Shown here piece after piece: positions 27,082 through 35,538 of a stretch of DNA of 57,301 nt; the first letter of the stretch is position 1; each line of letters opens with the position of its first letter. The notes below the pieces were generated by a model that worked only from the letters and a program-made list of their open reading frames with translations, was not told where the DNA came from and ran no database searches. The stretch covers positions 67,234-124,534 of the forward strand of contig JANXDG010000065.1 in NCBI GenBank assembly GCA_025059805.1, in the 5' to 3' direction. The stretch is from Endomicrobiia bacterium (GTDB lineage: Bacteria; Elusimicrobiota; Endomicrobiia; DTEH01). Made by a program: the position numbers and the translations under genes.

Positions 27082-27696
27082 TTATTTTTCAATAAAGTAT
27101 GATAACACAACTCCTATCCCTATTGAAGGTAATATTACTGTTAAATTAACGATATTCTGATAAATCTGGTACTGACTAACAAACCTACATAGATTTACAG
27201 TAAAGTAACTGGCGACAGGAAACACTATTAAATAAAATAATACAGTCTTAAGATATGTTGAAACTAAACCATACCATATTAACATATTTATACGTTTGAT
27301 AATAGTTTCTTCTTCAGCTGTATCAACCCAACTTATAACCATAGAATTAAGTGAACGAGTAAACAAATCAAGCCGTTTATACAAAAACCCAGCTAGGATG
27401 CCAATCGCTAACGGTATAACGATACAGCCGCTACTGAACTTATAACACATAACTGAAAAAGATACTGCAGTAGTAGCATCAGGCGGAATTTTTATTCCAA
27501 CAGGAATCACTGAAATATAGATTAATTCGAAAATTACTCCCATCAGCAGTCCATATTCTGGTATGCCAAATAATATACCAACTAACGGTCCAACAATAAT
27601 TGGTCTATGAAACATAAACTGTCCAAAAACTAAAACATCTAAATGCAAAAGGCTAACTATTAATGAAATATAAACTACTTGTACACTGAATAACAT
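27082..27696 (-). CDS. PTS mannose-family EIIC membrane component
   Basis: EIIC is the second membrane component and forms the sugar-binding path with EIID. The N-terminal segment with GQFMFHRPIIVGPLVG and the following GPEYGLL-like repeats (FGIPEYGLLMGVIFELI, IPPDATTA) are characteristic. At 204 residues it is shorter than most EIIC-Man proteins (about 250-265), mostly at the C-terminus. The deficit may mean lineage-specific shortening, since gene order and conserved motifs are intact. It begins 8 bases after the GH57 gene. Confidence 0.88.
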   Translation of the reverse strand: MLFSVQVVYISLIVSLLHLDVLVFGQFMFHRPIIVGPLVGILFGIPEYGLLMGVIFELIYISVIPVGIKIPPDATTAVSFSVMCYKFSSGCIVIPLAIGILAGFLYKRLDLFTRSLNSMVISWVDTAEEETIIKRINMLIWYGLVSTYLKTVLFYLIVFPVASYFTVNLCRFVSQYQIYQNIVNLTVILPSIGIGVVLSYFIEK

Positions 27697-27704
27697 TGTA
27701 GGAA

Positions 27705-29738
27705 TTAGTATATTCCTATATTTACTTTTATATTTTTAACATCTCCAGTTTTCAAAACAAATTTAAAACTAGGCAGTATACACATTCCTTGATAAACACG
27801 TTCAAATCCTGCCTCTGACAAAGAAATTGTTTCTATTGGAAATGTCCAGAATAAAGCTTTATCAGATAACGTTATTCTTACTTTGAACTTTTTCGCTTCA
27901 TCAAAAATTTGATAAGTATCAGTTTCAAGTTGAGTAAGCATATTTTGCTCCGAAGGGAACACCAACAAATTCAGTTCGGTAGCAAACCATAACGGCAAAT
28001 CTTGTTTGCTGTTGTTACAAATTAGATAATCACAGAAAATTTCATTATCTAACTTAATACCTATAGTCTTTGAGATCTCAACATCACAACTATTCTGGTC
28101 TATCCAAACAATACCTTTCCGTGAAAGTGTAACTTTGTAATTTTTTTTATCAATACTTGCAACATCATACTTTTCAATTGTAAAATTACCTTGTTCACCA
28201 TAGGCGGACTTATAAAAATCGTCAAATTTTGTATTCGGATGAAGAAAATGATCTAAAAAACTATAACGTAAGTGCCAATCATAATATAGTTTTTTACTTA
28301 ACCCTGGCTCTTTGACTAAAACTAAATCATGAATTGTTTTCACATTTTTATGGTCCACAGTATTGTTAACATTTTGTTCAAATTTTACTAGTCTTTGGTG
28401 ATAAGCTTCTTTCTTCCTAGAAATAACATTTAAAAGATTCTTATCATATTTTTTTAGATCGATTTCATAAACAGCACCACCATAGGAAGGTTTTATATAA
28501 ACATTAAACTCATCAGAAGAAATACATATTTCATCTGTACCATCGTAGTCAAGATCTTTCACTATAACGGTTGGTTTAGTTATTTGTTTCTCAACATTTA
28601 TTAAATGTTCATAAATTGCTTCTCGCAAATGCGGTAAATACAATCCACCAAAAACACCATGCCAGTATGCACAATTGCATTGAGATTTATAAAATGTTCG
28701 TTTAAGATTTTCATCGTTTACTTTAGCTAGCTTCTGTGAAATGTTCAACATCTTCTTATGCATATTATTTGCTTCAGGATATTTCGCTAAAAAATTTTTC
28801 CAATATCCTCCACGTAAAAATTGTTTAATTTTTTCATTTTCTAGATTTAAAATGATTTCTTCAAACTTCTGTTGAGTAGTAGGAAACAAACACCATTCGC
28901 CCATCTCAAAATACGATGCTGTAGGAAGATATATTCGTTGTCTTGGTGATTTAAGTTGAATATACTCAGTAAAAGTTATTGTATTTAACCATTCTTTATT
29001 TTCCATAAAACGTGTAAGGAAATTCTCTAACCATCCGTCTTGGTAAACATGTTCGTAAGTTTTCGGCCATATACCAAACTTTTCTCCATCATCACCCATA
29101 GTTAACGCAATAACCTCATTAGACTTAAATCTATAAAAAAGTTCTATTACTTCATTAACCGGTTTGAAAGGAATATAATAACGTAAAGTCTGTGAAATAG
29201 GAAATAGATATAGAATACGTCCTTCTTCTTCGGTTACGTAATAATCGGTAAGTTCTGGCTGTTGTTCTCTATCAATCCCTGCACTATAAAAAACATAATC
29301 GTCTATTAACGTATATTTAATACCAGCATCTACAACATCCTTAACTATACCCTGTTCCCAAACACGTTCTGTAAGCCATAAACCTTTTGCTTCAACACCA
29401 AAAGTTTTGTATATAAATTCATTCATCATTTTGATCTGACCGATACGATCTCTCTGTGGTATAGAACTAAGTATTGGTTCATAATATCCTCCTGAAATAA
29501 TTTCCACTTGTTGCTTTTTAACTAACTCCTTAACATTTTCTATATATTCAGGATGTTTTTCAGCAAAATAATCCCAGAGAATGCCAGAACAATGTAGTGC
29601 AAACTTAAACTCTGGGTATTTTTTTACTACATCTAGAAATGGTTTATAGGCTTTTAAATATGCTTCTTCTATAACATTTTCAAAATTTCCAACAGGTTGA
29701 TGATTGTGTATACAAAAAAGAAAATATACTTTGCTCAT
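27705..29738 (-). CDS. GH57 4-alpha-glucanotransferase / alpha-glucan hydrolase
   Basis: A 677-residue GH57 protein of the size and layout of Thermococcus 4-alpha-glucanotransferase: catalytic (beta/alpha)7 barrel in the first half, then middle DUF1925-type helices and a C-terminal DUF1926-type beta domain. The N-terminal HNHQPVGNF motif, nucleophile motif GLWLTERVWE (E124), the acid/base motif TMGDDGEKFG (D216/D217 region) and the FxWxxR-like endings fit. No signal peptide is visible, so it acts in the cytosol, probably on glycogen or maltodextrins. It lies between EIIB (3 bases upstream) and EIIC (8 downstream), an unusual context for this family. Confidence 0.92.
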   Translation of the reverse strand: MSKVYFLFCIHNHQPVGNFENVIEEAYLKAYKPFLDVVKKYPEFKFALHCSGILWDYFAEKHPEYIENVKELVKKQQVEIISGGYYEPILSSIPQRDRIGQIKMMNEFIYKTFGVEAKGLWLTERVWEQGIVKDVVDAGIKYTLIDDYVFYSAGIDREQQPELTDYYVTEEEGRILYLFPISQTLRYYIPFKPVNEVIELFYRFKSNEVIALTMGDDGEKFGIWPKTYEHVYQDGWLENFLTRFMENKEWLNTITFTEYIQLKSPRQRIYLPTASYFEMGEWCLFPTTQQKFEEIILNLENEKIKQFLRGGYWKNFLAKYPEANNMHKKMLNISQKLAKVNDENLKRTFYKSQCNCAYWHGVFGGLYLPHLREAIYEHLINVEKQITKPTVIVKDLDYDGTDEICISSDEFNVYIKPSYGGAVYEIDLKKYDKNLLNVISRKKEAYHQRLVKFEQNVNNTVDHKNVKTIHDLVLVKEPGLSKKLYYDWHLRYSFLDHFLHPNTKFDDFYKSAYGEQGNFTIEKYDVASIDKKNYKVTLSRKGIVWIDQNSCDVEISKTIGIKLDNEIFCDYLICNNSKQDLPLWFATELNLLVFPSEQNMLTQLETDTYQIFDEAKKFKVRITLSDKALFWTFPIETISLSEAGFERVYQGMCILPSFKFVLKTGDVKNIKVNIGIY

Positions 29739-29741
29739 ATA

Positions 29742-30266
29742 TTACGTCTCCTTTTCCTCTATTATTTCTTCTATTTCAGCAATCTTATCGTTAAGAGGTA
29801 TTTTTTCATCACGTGGAAGAACATAATACTCGAGTTTTAATCCAAAACTAACAATTTCCTTTATTATATTCAAATCCTCTTTACTTAAAAATAATGCTTT
29901 ATAGATTTGTTTTCTTCCGGGAACGTATCTTATACCACCAATATTTACTGGAGGAAATGTATATGTTGGCAATTTTTCTTTTACAAATTTCACTAGTTGT
30001 TTCAAATCCTTTAATGAACCTAATAAGATTAAACTATTCATTTTATCATATACACTTTTTAATATACTATCTGCAGTAAGTTCTACAGAATAGCATAAAA
30101 ATTTAATATGTCTTGGTACGGAAATTTCAAACAATTGTCTACTTAATTCATCACAATAAACTTCATCAGCGCAAACAACAATTGAGTCAAATCCTAATGC
30201 TTTTATCCAGCCTTCAACCACTTGACCATGTACTAATCTATCGTCTATTCTTATTATATAACTCAT
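29742..30266 (-). CDS. PTS mannose-family EIIB component
   Basis: EIIB takes phosphate from EIIA on a His and passes it to the sugar. The active histidine is H13 in RIDDRLVHGQVVEGW, the strongest family signature. The protein is a cytosolic alpha/beta domain of 174 residues, a little longer than the usual 155-165. It lies 15 bases after EIIA and 3 before the GH57 gene. EIIA and EIIB are separate proteins here rather than the EIIAB fusion found in E. coli ManX. Confidence 0.93.
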   Translation of the reverse strand: MSYIIRIDDRLVHGQVVEGWIKALGFDSIVVCADEVYCDELSRQLFEISVPRHIKFLCYSVELTADSILKSVYDKMNSLILLGSLKDLKQLVKFVKEKLPTYTFPPVNIGGIRYVPGRKQIYKALFLSKEDLNIIKEIVSFGLKLEYYVLPRDEKIPLNDKIAEIEEIIEEKET

Positions 30267-30281
30267 AGAACAAAATTTATT

Positions 30282-30707
30282 TTATTTTATTTTACTACTC
30301 AAAATTTTGCTTGCATCCGCGATAGATCTAGTACCTTCAGAAATTATCCTGTCAACATATTCGTCTACACTGTGAGAATCATTAAGACTCTCTCGTAAAT
30401 GTATCGCTGTTATCAACATATACAGGTTAACTCCAGAAATAATCCTTACGTTTTGTAATTTTCTGCTCACCATTAGCGAAGCGTTACATGGAGTCCCACC
30501 CAGCATGTCCGTAAAAATTACTATATGTTTCGTATTCAGATTTTCTATTTCTTGCAGTATGTCGTTACATAGACTTTCCAAGGTAAACTCAGTTGGTACT
30601 GACAGACTAACTATTTTTTCTTGTTTCCCTACTATTGAAAATAATGTGGATAGTAAAGAATCTGCTAACTGACCATGTGTGATTACTATAATTCCTATGT
30701 CCATCAT
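30282..30707 (-). CDS. PTS mannose-family EIIA component
   Basis: EIIA-Man accepts phosphate from HPr on H11 in VITHGQLADSLL. The dimer interface motif DMLGGTPCNAS is intact. At 141 residues this is a stand-alone EIIA domain. In many deltaproteobacteria a single EIIA-Man follows rapZ and serves regulation only; here EIIB, EIIC and EIID follow, so a transport role is likely. Start has two adjacent ATGs (30705-30707 used). Confidence 0.93.
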   Translation of the reverse strand: MMDIGIIVITHGQLADSLLSTLFSIVGKQEKIVSLSVPTEFTLESLCNDILQEIENLNTKHIVIFTDMLGGTPCNASLMVSRKLQNVRIISGVNLYMLITAIHLRESLNDSHSVDEYVDRIISEGTRSIADASKILSSKIK

Positions 30708-30712
30708 TAATT

Positions 30713-31699
30713 CTAATCTCTCCTATTGGAAAGTTTTATTATAACTTTTGCTAACTTTTCAGGGTCATGCCTGGCATACTTCCCAACAATAGTTTCATTA
30801 GCAATGAGATCATTTTTTATAACCTTTTTATTAACCAATGATTTCAAGTAACTCTCGTTACTTACCTTGACAGGATATGAATTTTGCTTGGTATATCTCA
30901 GTAACAAACTATGAGGAATCTTACCAGAGTTCACTATTACATAGTCAAAACGGAATTTATTTTTACAATGTTCGTATATTTTCTCAATATGTGTTTCAAC
31001 AGTGTAACCATCAGTTTCACCATGTTGTGTCATTACGTTGCACACATAAACTTTAATTGCGGAAGATTTAGCCACCGCAGTAGAAATCTCTTCAATTATC
31101 AAATTAGGAAGGATTGAAGTGTAAAGCGATCCAGGACCTATAACTATCATATCTGCTGAAATTATCTCTTTTACTACTTCTGGGTAATATTGTACTCGTC
31201 TAGGTTTAAACAAAAGTTTTTTAATTGGGCTTTGTGAAGAAGAAATATTTGTTTCACCGTACCGTAAACTACCATCTTCAAGTAGCGCAACAAGTTGTGT
31301 GGGTTTAAGTGTGATAGGTAACACCTTACCATTGACAGCTAAAATTTCTGAAATTTTACTTATAGCTTTATCAAACCCACCGTATATATCTGACAATGCT
31401 ACCATCAGTAAGTTGCCTAAGGAATGTCCACCTACCTGTGGAGATTTTGTAGTTATAGGAAATCTATAGCTAAAAATTTTTGTTAAAATATCTTCTTCGG
31501 TTGCAAGTGCTAAAATACAATTTCTTATATCTCCAGGCGGTACTACACCGAACTCTTGCACCAACCTGCCTGAACTGCCACCATCATCCATTACAGTAAC
31601 AACTGCGGTTATACTTACATTTTCGTATTTCTTTAATCCTCTAAGAAGCGTGGCGATCCCTGTACCACCACCTATACATACTATTCTTTTACTTATCAT
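30713..31699 (-). CDS. yvcK: YvcK/GlmR-family UDP-sugar-binding regulator
   Basis: YvcK (GlmR, CuvA) binds UDP-GlcNAc and controls carbon flow into amino-sugar and peptidoglycan precursors, or gluconeogenic growth, in Firmicutes and Mycobacteria. The N-terminal glycine loop IGGGTG (residues 9-14), the VTVMDDGGSSGRL motif, and PPGDIRNC are the family signatures, with a Rossmann-like CofD fold. Length 328 is normal. It overlaps rapZ by 4 bases (ATGA), so the two are probably translationally coupled. Confidence 0.95.
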   Translation of the reverse strand: MISKRIVCIGGGTGIATLLRGLKKYENVSITAVVTVMDDGGSSGRLVQEFGVVPPGDIRNCILALATEEDILTKIFSYRFPITTKSPQVGGHSLGNLLMVALSDIYGGFDKAISKISEILAVNGKVLPITLKPTQLVALLEDGSLRYGETNISSSQSPIKKLLFKPRRVQYYPEVVKEIISADMIVIGPGSLYTSILPNLIIEEISTAVAKSSAIKVYVCNVMTQHGETDGYTVETHIEKIYEHCKNKFRFDYVIVNSGKIPHSLLLRYTKQNSYPVKVSNESYLKSLVNKKVIKNDLIANETIVGKYARHDPEKLAKVIIKLSNRRD

Positions 31700-32559
31700 T
31701 TACTAACATCTCTATGTTGTAAATTTATACTAAATTTAATATCATTCTGTTTCTTTAAACAAAGTAAGAACTTATAGATTTCTTCCGCAATAACAACTGA
31801 CCTGTGCTGACCACCAGTACAACCAAAAGCTATCGTGAAATAGCTCTTACCTTCGGATATAACCTGAGGTAGTAAGAATTTCAACATATCTTTTAGTCGG
31901 GTTAAAAACTGCATTGTCAAAGGTGACCCTAACACATATTTTTTAACTTTACTAGACTGGCCATTAAGATTTTTTAGTTTATCTACATAATTCGGATTTG
32001 GCAAAAATCTTGTATCAAACACTACATCTGCATTCATAGGTAAACCAAGTTTGTAAGCAAACGATATAATGTTTACTTTAAGTTCATAAGGAGTTCTTTT
32101 TTCAACTATACTCAAAACCTTTTGTTTTAACTCCCAAATTGTTAAATTAGAAGTATCAATAATAACATCTGATAATTTCTTAATTTCTTCAAGCAATTTT
32201 TGCTCTTTCTTTATTGCAGAGATTAACTCGCCACCTAACGGATGTTTACGTCGTGTCTCAGAAAATCTGTTCACTAAGACCTTTATATCAGCAGATAAGA
32301 ATATCTTTAATACCTCAAGATCTTTAAATTTATCTATACTTCCCTTATAAATTTTTACCAGATCTTGAATATGGACCACTGACCTAACATCCATACTAAC
32401 AGCAAACTTCTCCCTATGGATTTTTGCTAATTGTGTGAACTTATCAAATAATTCCACTGGAAGATTATCAACACAAAAATATTCATTATCTTCAAGAATA
32501 TTCAAAACTTGGCTTTTCCCTGCACCTGATAAGCCAGAAATAATGATGAGTTTTTTCAT
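31696..32559 (-). CDS. rapZ: RapZ/YvcJ nucleotide-binding protein
   Basis: RapZ (YvcJ) binds nucleotides and, in E. coli, senses glucosamine-6-phosphate and targets the GlmZ sRNA for cleavage. The P-loop GLSGAGKS is at residues 9-16, followed by EYFCVDNLP. The C-terminal half has DTRFLPNPNY and the GCTGGQHRSVV motif of the metabolite-binding domain. Length 287 is typical. Here the gene stands between ptsN and yvcK, joining the layouts known separately in proteobacteria and Firmicutes. Whether it controls an sRNA here is unknown. Confidence 0.95.
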   Translation of the reverse strand: MKKLIIISGLSGAGKSQVLNILEDNEYFCVDNLPVELFDKFTQLAKIHREKFAVSMDVRSVVHIQDLVKIYKGSIDKFKDLEVLKIFLSADIKVLVNRFSETRRKHPLGGELISAIKKEQKLLEEIKKLSDVIIDTSNLTIWELKQKVLSIVEKRTPYELKVNIISFAYKLGLPMNADVVFDTRFLPNPNYVDKLKNLNGQSSKVKKYVLGSPLTMQFLTRLKDMLKFLLPQVISEGKSYFTIAFGCTGGQHRSVVIAEEIYKFLLCLKKQNDIKFSINLQHRDVSK

Positions 32560-32567
32560 ACTGAAAA

Positions 32568-33029
32568 TTAGAAGAAACTGTCTTCTTGTTTGATAATTTT
32601 CATTGCTTCTTCAATAGTTGAAACGTTTTTTAAAGCTTCCCTAAAAAATTTGTCTTTAAACAATCTTGCTATACGTGAGATTGCTCTTAAATAATCACCA
32701 GTAGCTTCTAATGGAGAGAGTACCAAGAAAACAAAATGTACTGGTTCACCATCTAAAGATTCAAACTCAACACCTTCTTTTGAAATACCTAAAGCACCAA
32801 TAAGTTTTTCCACTGCAGAAGTTCTTCCATGAGGTATTGCAATACCAAGACCAACTCCTGTAGAACCTAATTTTTCTCGTTCCATTACTGATTTAAACGC
32901 TTCATCTTTATCTTTGATTTTATGAGTCTGTGCTAATGTTTCTATTAACTCTTTTATGATTGCTTTTTTTTCTTTTGACTTCAATGGTAAAACGATTGAC
33001 TTACTATCAAGGATATCCGTTATTTTCAT
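32568..33029 (-). CDS. ptsN: PTS nitrogen-type EIIA (PtsN-like)
   Basis: This is a fructose/nitrogen-type EIIA domain, 153 residues, acting in regulation rather than transport since no matching EIIB/EIIC of that family is adjacent. The phosphorylated histidine is H67 in IAIPHGRT, followed by the GISKEGVEFESLDGEPV segment. In proteobacteria PtsN controls K+ uptake, sigma-54 related functions and amino-sugar synthesis. The gene starts 31 bases after hpf and is followed by rapZ after 8 bases, the usual order. No dedicated NPr or EI-Ntr is present; the general HPr and EI downstream may phosphorylate it. Confidence 0.93.
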   Translation of the reverse strand: MKITDILDSKSIVLPLKSKEKKAIIKELIETLAQTHKIKDKDEAFKSVMEREKLGSTGVGLGIAIPHGRTSAVEKLIGALGISKEGVEFESLDGEPVHFVFLVLSPLEATGDYLRAISRIARLFKDKFFREALKNVSTIEEAMKIIKQEDSFF

Positions 33030-33060
33030 GTATATTACTCCTTTCAGTCAATGATTTAAT

Positions 33061-33576
33061 TTATTCTATCTTTAGTTCTGAAATTTCAATATTACCACCT
33101 GTTTTTTTAAGGACTGAAATTTTATCAGTATTCTTGTTATAAAAAATTAACATATCTACACTTAGCTTGTCAATTTCTTCAATTGCCTGTTGTTCTGTAA
33201 GTTTTTTTATCTGCATTGTAGTTCTTGTATATACTGGATAATCACCATATGTATTTATATCTTTAGAATAATGTTTCTTAGTTTTCTGCATTTTCTCTTT
33301 TTGTTTAATTAGGACTTCCTTAATTTTGTCAATTAAAATATCAATTGCTGAATGTAAACTTTTATCATTACTGCTTAGTTTTATCACTTTTCTATTATAA
33401 GAATGTACCACTGCTGAAATTTGATACATATATTTTTCCTTACTAATAATAAACTCAACTGAAGGAATTTTATGTACGTACCTATCAAACTTTGCAACTT
33501 TTTTATCAATGTAATTTTTGATTTCATCTGTTATTTCTAAGTGTCTACTTGAAATTTTTATATTAAACTTTGCCAT
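33061..33576 (-). CDS. hpf: long-form ribosome hibernation promoting factor
   Basis: HPF inactivates idle ribosomes by driving dimerisation. The N-terminal S30AE domain (about 1-100) starts with FNIKISSRHLEITDEIKNYI. A linker follows, then a C-terminal dimerisation domain beginning near YPVYTRTTMQIKKLTEQQA and containing FYNKNTDKISVL. Total length 171 marks the long form used for 100S dimers outside gamma-proteobacteria. It lies 29 bases after lptB, exactly where proteobacteria have rpoN between lptB and hpf; rpoN is missing here. Confidence 0.94.
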   Translation of the reverse strand: MAKFNIKISSRHLEITDEIKNYIDKKVAKFDRYVHKIPSVEFIISKEKYMYQISAVVHSYNRKVIKLSSNDKSLHSAIDILIDKIKEVLIKQKEKMQKTKKHYSKDINTYGDYPVYTRTTMQIKKLTEQQAIEEIDKLSVDMLIFYNKNTDKISVLKKTGGNIEISELKIE

Positions 33577-33605
33577 AGATATTTTCCCTCCATTCTTCCG
33601 TTTTT

Positions 33606-34325
33606 TTACATTTTAAACCTTTCACCCAGATAAACTTTCCTTGCAGATTCGTCATTAATCAACCTGTTTGCATCTCCATGTATAAGTACATTACCTTGAT
33701 AAATTATATATGCCCTATCTACAATTTCTAGTGTTTCTCTTACATTATGGTCTGTTAAAAGAATACCAATACCTGCAGATTTTAATTTCAAAATTAAATT
33801 TTGTAATTCTTCAATTGTTTTCGGATCTACACCGACAAAAGGTTCATCCAATAGTAAATATTTTGGTGTTGATACTAAAACTCTTGCAATTTCACATCTA
33901 CGTTTCTCACCGCCAGATAACGACATTGCTCTTTGTTTTCTTAAATGGCTAAGATGAAATTCATCAAGAAACTTCTCTAACATTTCTATCCGTTCAGTTT
34001 TAGACTTGTAATAAATTTCAATTGCAGAATAAATATTTTCTTCTACAGTAAGCTTTCTAAATATTGAGGGTTCCTGGGATAAGTAACCTATACCATGTCG
34101 TACTCTTAAATGTATTGGTAAGTTAGTAATGTCTTTGCCATCAACGTAAATTTTGCCTGAGCTAATTTTTACAATGCCAAGTATGGAATAAAACATAGTA
34201 GTTTTCCCCGCACCATTGGGACCAAGCAATCCAACAATCTCACCACGGTTCACCTCAATGGTAACATCATTAAGGACACATTTATCACCATAAAATTTCC
34301 TTATGTTTTCTGCTAAAATACTCAT
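33606..34325 (-). CDS. lptB: LPS export ABC transporter ATPase LptB
   Basis: LptB powers extraction of LPS from the inner membrane as part of LptB2FGC. Walker A GPNGAGKT is at residues 35-42, the signature LSGGEKRRCEIARVL and Walker B YLLLDEPFVGVDP are intact, and the H-switch is TDHNVRE. Length 239 is typical. It starts 3 bases after lptA. The motif arrangement with a preceding lptC-lptA pair makes LptB the clear reading against other ABC ATPases. lptF/lptG are not in this window. Confidence 0.96.
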   Translation of the reverse strand: MSILAENIRKFYGDKCVLNDVTIEVNRGEIVGLLGPNGAGKTTMFYSILGIVKISSGKIYVDGKDITNLPIHLRVRHGIGYLSQEPSIFRKLTVEENIYSAIEIYYKSKTERIEMLEKFLDEFHLSHLRKQRAMSLSGGEKRRCEIARVLVSTPKYLLLDEPFVGVDPKTIEELQNLILKLKSAGIGILLTDHNVRETLEIVDRAYIIYQGNVLIHGDANRLINDESARKVYLGERFKM

Positions 34326-34328
34326 TTG

Positions 34329-35057
34329 TTAGAAAACAATTCTAACGCTGCCGTTTAAGAAAATTTTTTCACTACTAATGTCTATCTTTGCAGTTTTACT
34401 TGTACAAGTTCTAAATTTAAACTTTGCAGAACCCGATGTGATTTCTAACATATTGTTATCAGCAATATCTTCATTATTAATCTCTAATATTTTATCTTTA
34501 AGAAAATATTTAGCTGTTACGCATACAATTTTATTATTTTCAGATTCTACTAAAACATCTTTTTTAGCAAACATTTGTTCTTGAGCAATATTAAGGATTA
34601 ACTCTTGAGACCACAATTTAATAATCCTGAATTCATTTTCTTTCCTTGCTGCTGAATTTTGCTCATATAATGCATTTACATTTGTGTCAAACACGATTAT
34701 TTTCTGTGCTACATTATATTTTAAATACGAAGAACGAACTTCAAGTTTAGAATTATCTTTTGTAGAAAAGATCACACAGTAAACATTAGATTCACATAAT
34801 AATTCTTCATCTGATCGCTTATATACAGCCTTATCACACAACACATACCCATTTTCAAGTTCAATTTTTACATTGCCGTAGAAATAAGAAGTGTTAGTCT
34901 TCCTATTAAACTCAGTATAATCACAACTTACTTTTTTAATTTCTTTTTTAGCAAAAGATTCGCTAAACAATATTACTACTAACAAAACAACTAATTTACT
35001 CAGGTTCAATAACATTTTTATAGATTCGGATAGTTTGGAAACCATCGTATGTTTCAA
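34329..35057 (-). CDS. lptA: LptA-like periplasmic LPS transport protein
   Basis: This OstA-family beta-jellyroll protein would form the periplasmic bridge for LPS. A signal peptide is visible (MLLNLSKLVVLLVVILFSESFA and charged residues before it), with cleavage probably after SFA. The mature part has alternating beta strands typical of OstA (for example YFYGNVKIELENGYVLCDKAVY). The start is uncertain: I used a TTG at 35055-35057 that has AAAGGAG six bases before it. The ATG at 35013-35015 gives a compact signal peptide but lacks a ribosome-binding site. The gene overlaps lptC by about 60 bases (20 with the later ATG). Sequence conservation is low, so identity leans on context. Confidence 0.85.
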   Translation of the reverse strand: MKHTMVSKLSESIKMLLNLSKLVVLLVVILFSESFAKKEIKKVSCDYTEFNRKTNTSYFYGNVKIELENGYVLCDKAVYKRSDEELLCESNVYCVIFSTKDNSKLEVRSSYLKYNVAQKIIVFDTNVNALYEQNSAARKENEFRIIKLWSQELILNIAQEQMFAKKDVLVESENNKIVCVTAKYFLKDKILEINNEDIADNNMLEITSGSAKFKFRTCTSKTAKIDISSEKIFLNGSVRIVF

Positions 35058-35538
35058 AACCAACTCCTTTTATTATGCTACCTTCTTTATGAATTTCAAT
35101 TTCTTTCTCTGAATAAATTTTATTTTCTTTATGGATATACTTTATATCATATGTAATTATTTTCTCGTTTTCAATGGTAGTTATAAGATTTCTGCCATAA
35201 AAATTGATTATTTCATCTTTTGTATCATAACTTGCAAGTTCAAACTTCATTTCTGCAGTACGTTTTCTATCTTGAAACAATTCCAAATGTCCATTTTTAA
35301 TAGTTATGATGTTTTTTTGAGGATTAACTATAGCATCACTGGCTCTTATTTTCCATAAGATTTTACCTTTATTTGAATGTATTAACTCAAAGTCCTTTAT
35401 TGTAGGTAATGCTTCCGACGAGTTTGTGTTTATCGGTGTTTTATTTTTATTCACTGCTTTTTTAGTAGTTATCTTATCACAACAACCTAAAAAAATAAGA
35501 GAAAGACATAAAAAAATTTTTATCAAATTAAGTTCCAT
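34996..35538 (-). CDS. lptC: LPS export protein LptC-like
   Basis: LptC passes LPS from LptB2FG to LptA and is normally anchored by an N-terminal helix. This 180-residue protein has an N-terminal hydrophobic segment ending in IFLGCC, which could act as a lipobox (C19) or as a plain anchor. The body has the LptC/OstA-type beta repeats such as KGKILWKIRASDAIVN and KNIITIKNGHLELF. It lies between lpxL and lptA with overlaps on both sides, the standard lptC-lptA-lptB order. Identification rests on the pattern and context rather than on highly conserved residues. Confidence 0.85.
   Translation of the reverse strand: MELNLIKIFLCLSLIFLGCCDKITTKKAVNKNKTPINTNSSEALPTIKDFELIHSNKGKILWKIRASDAIVNPQKNIITIKNGHLELFQDRKRTAEMKFELASYDTKDEIINFYGRNLITTIENEKIITYDIKYIHKENKIYSEKEIEIHKEGSIIKGVGFETYDGFQTIRIYKNVIEPE

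Noticed and set aside
33577-33605. Possible remnant of rpoN between lptB and hpf
   Set aside because: Only 29 bases are available, with no coding remnant. rpoN is absent at this site rather than broken.
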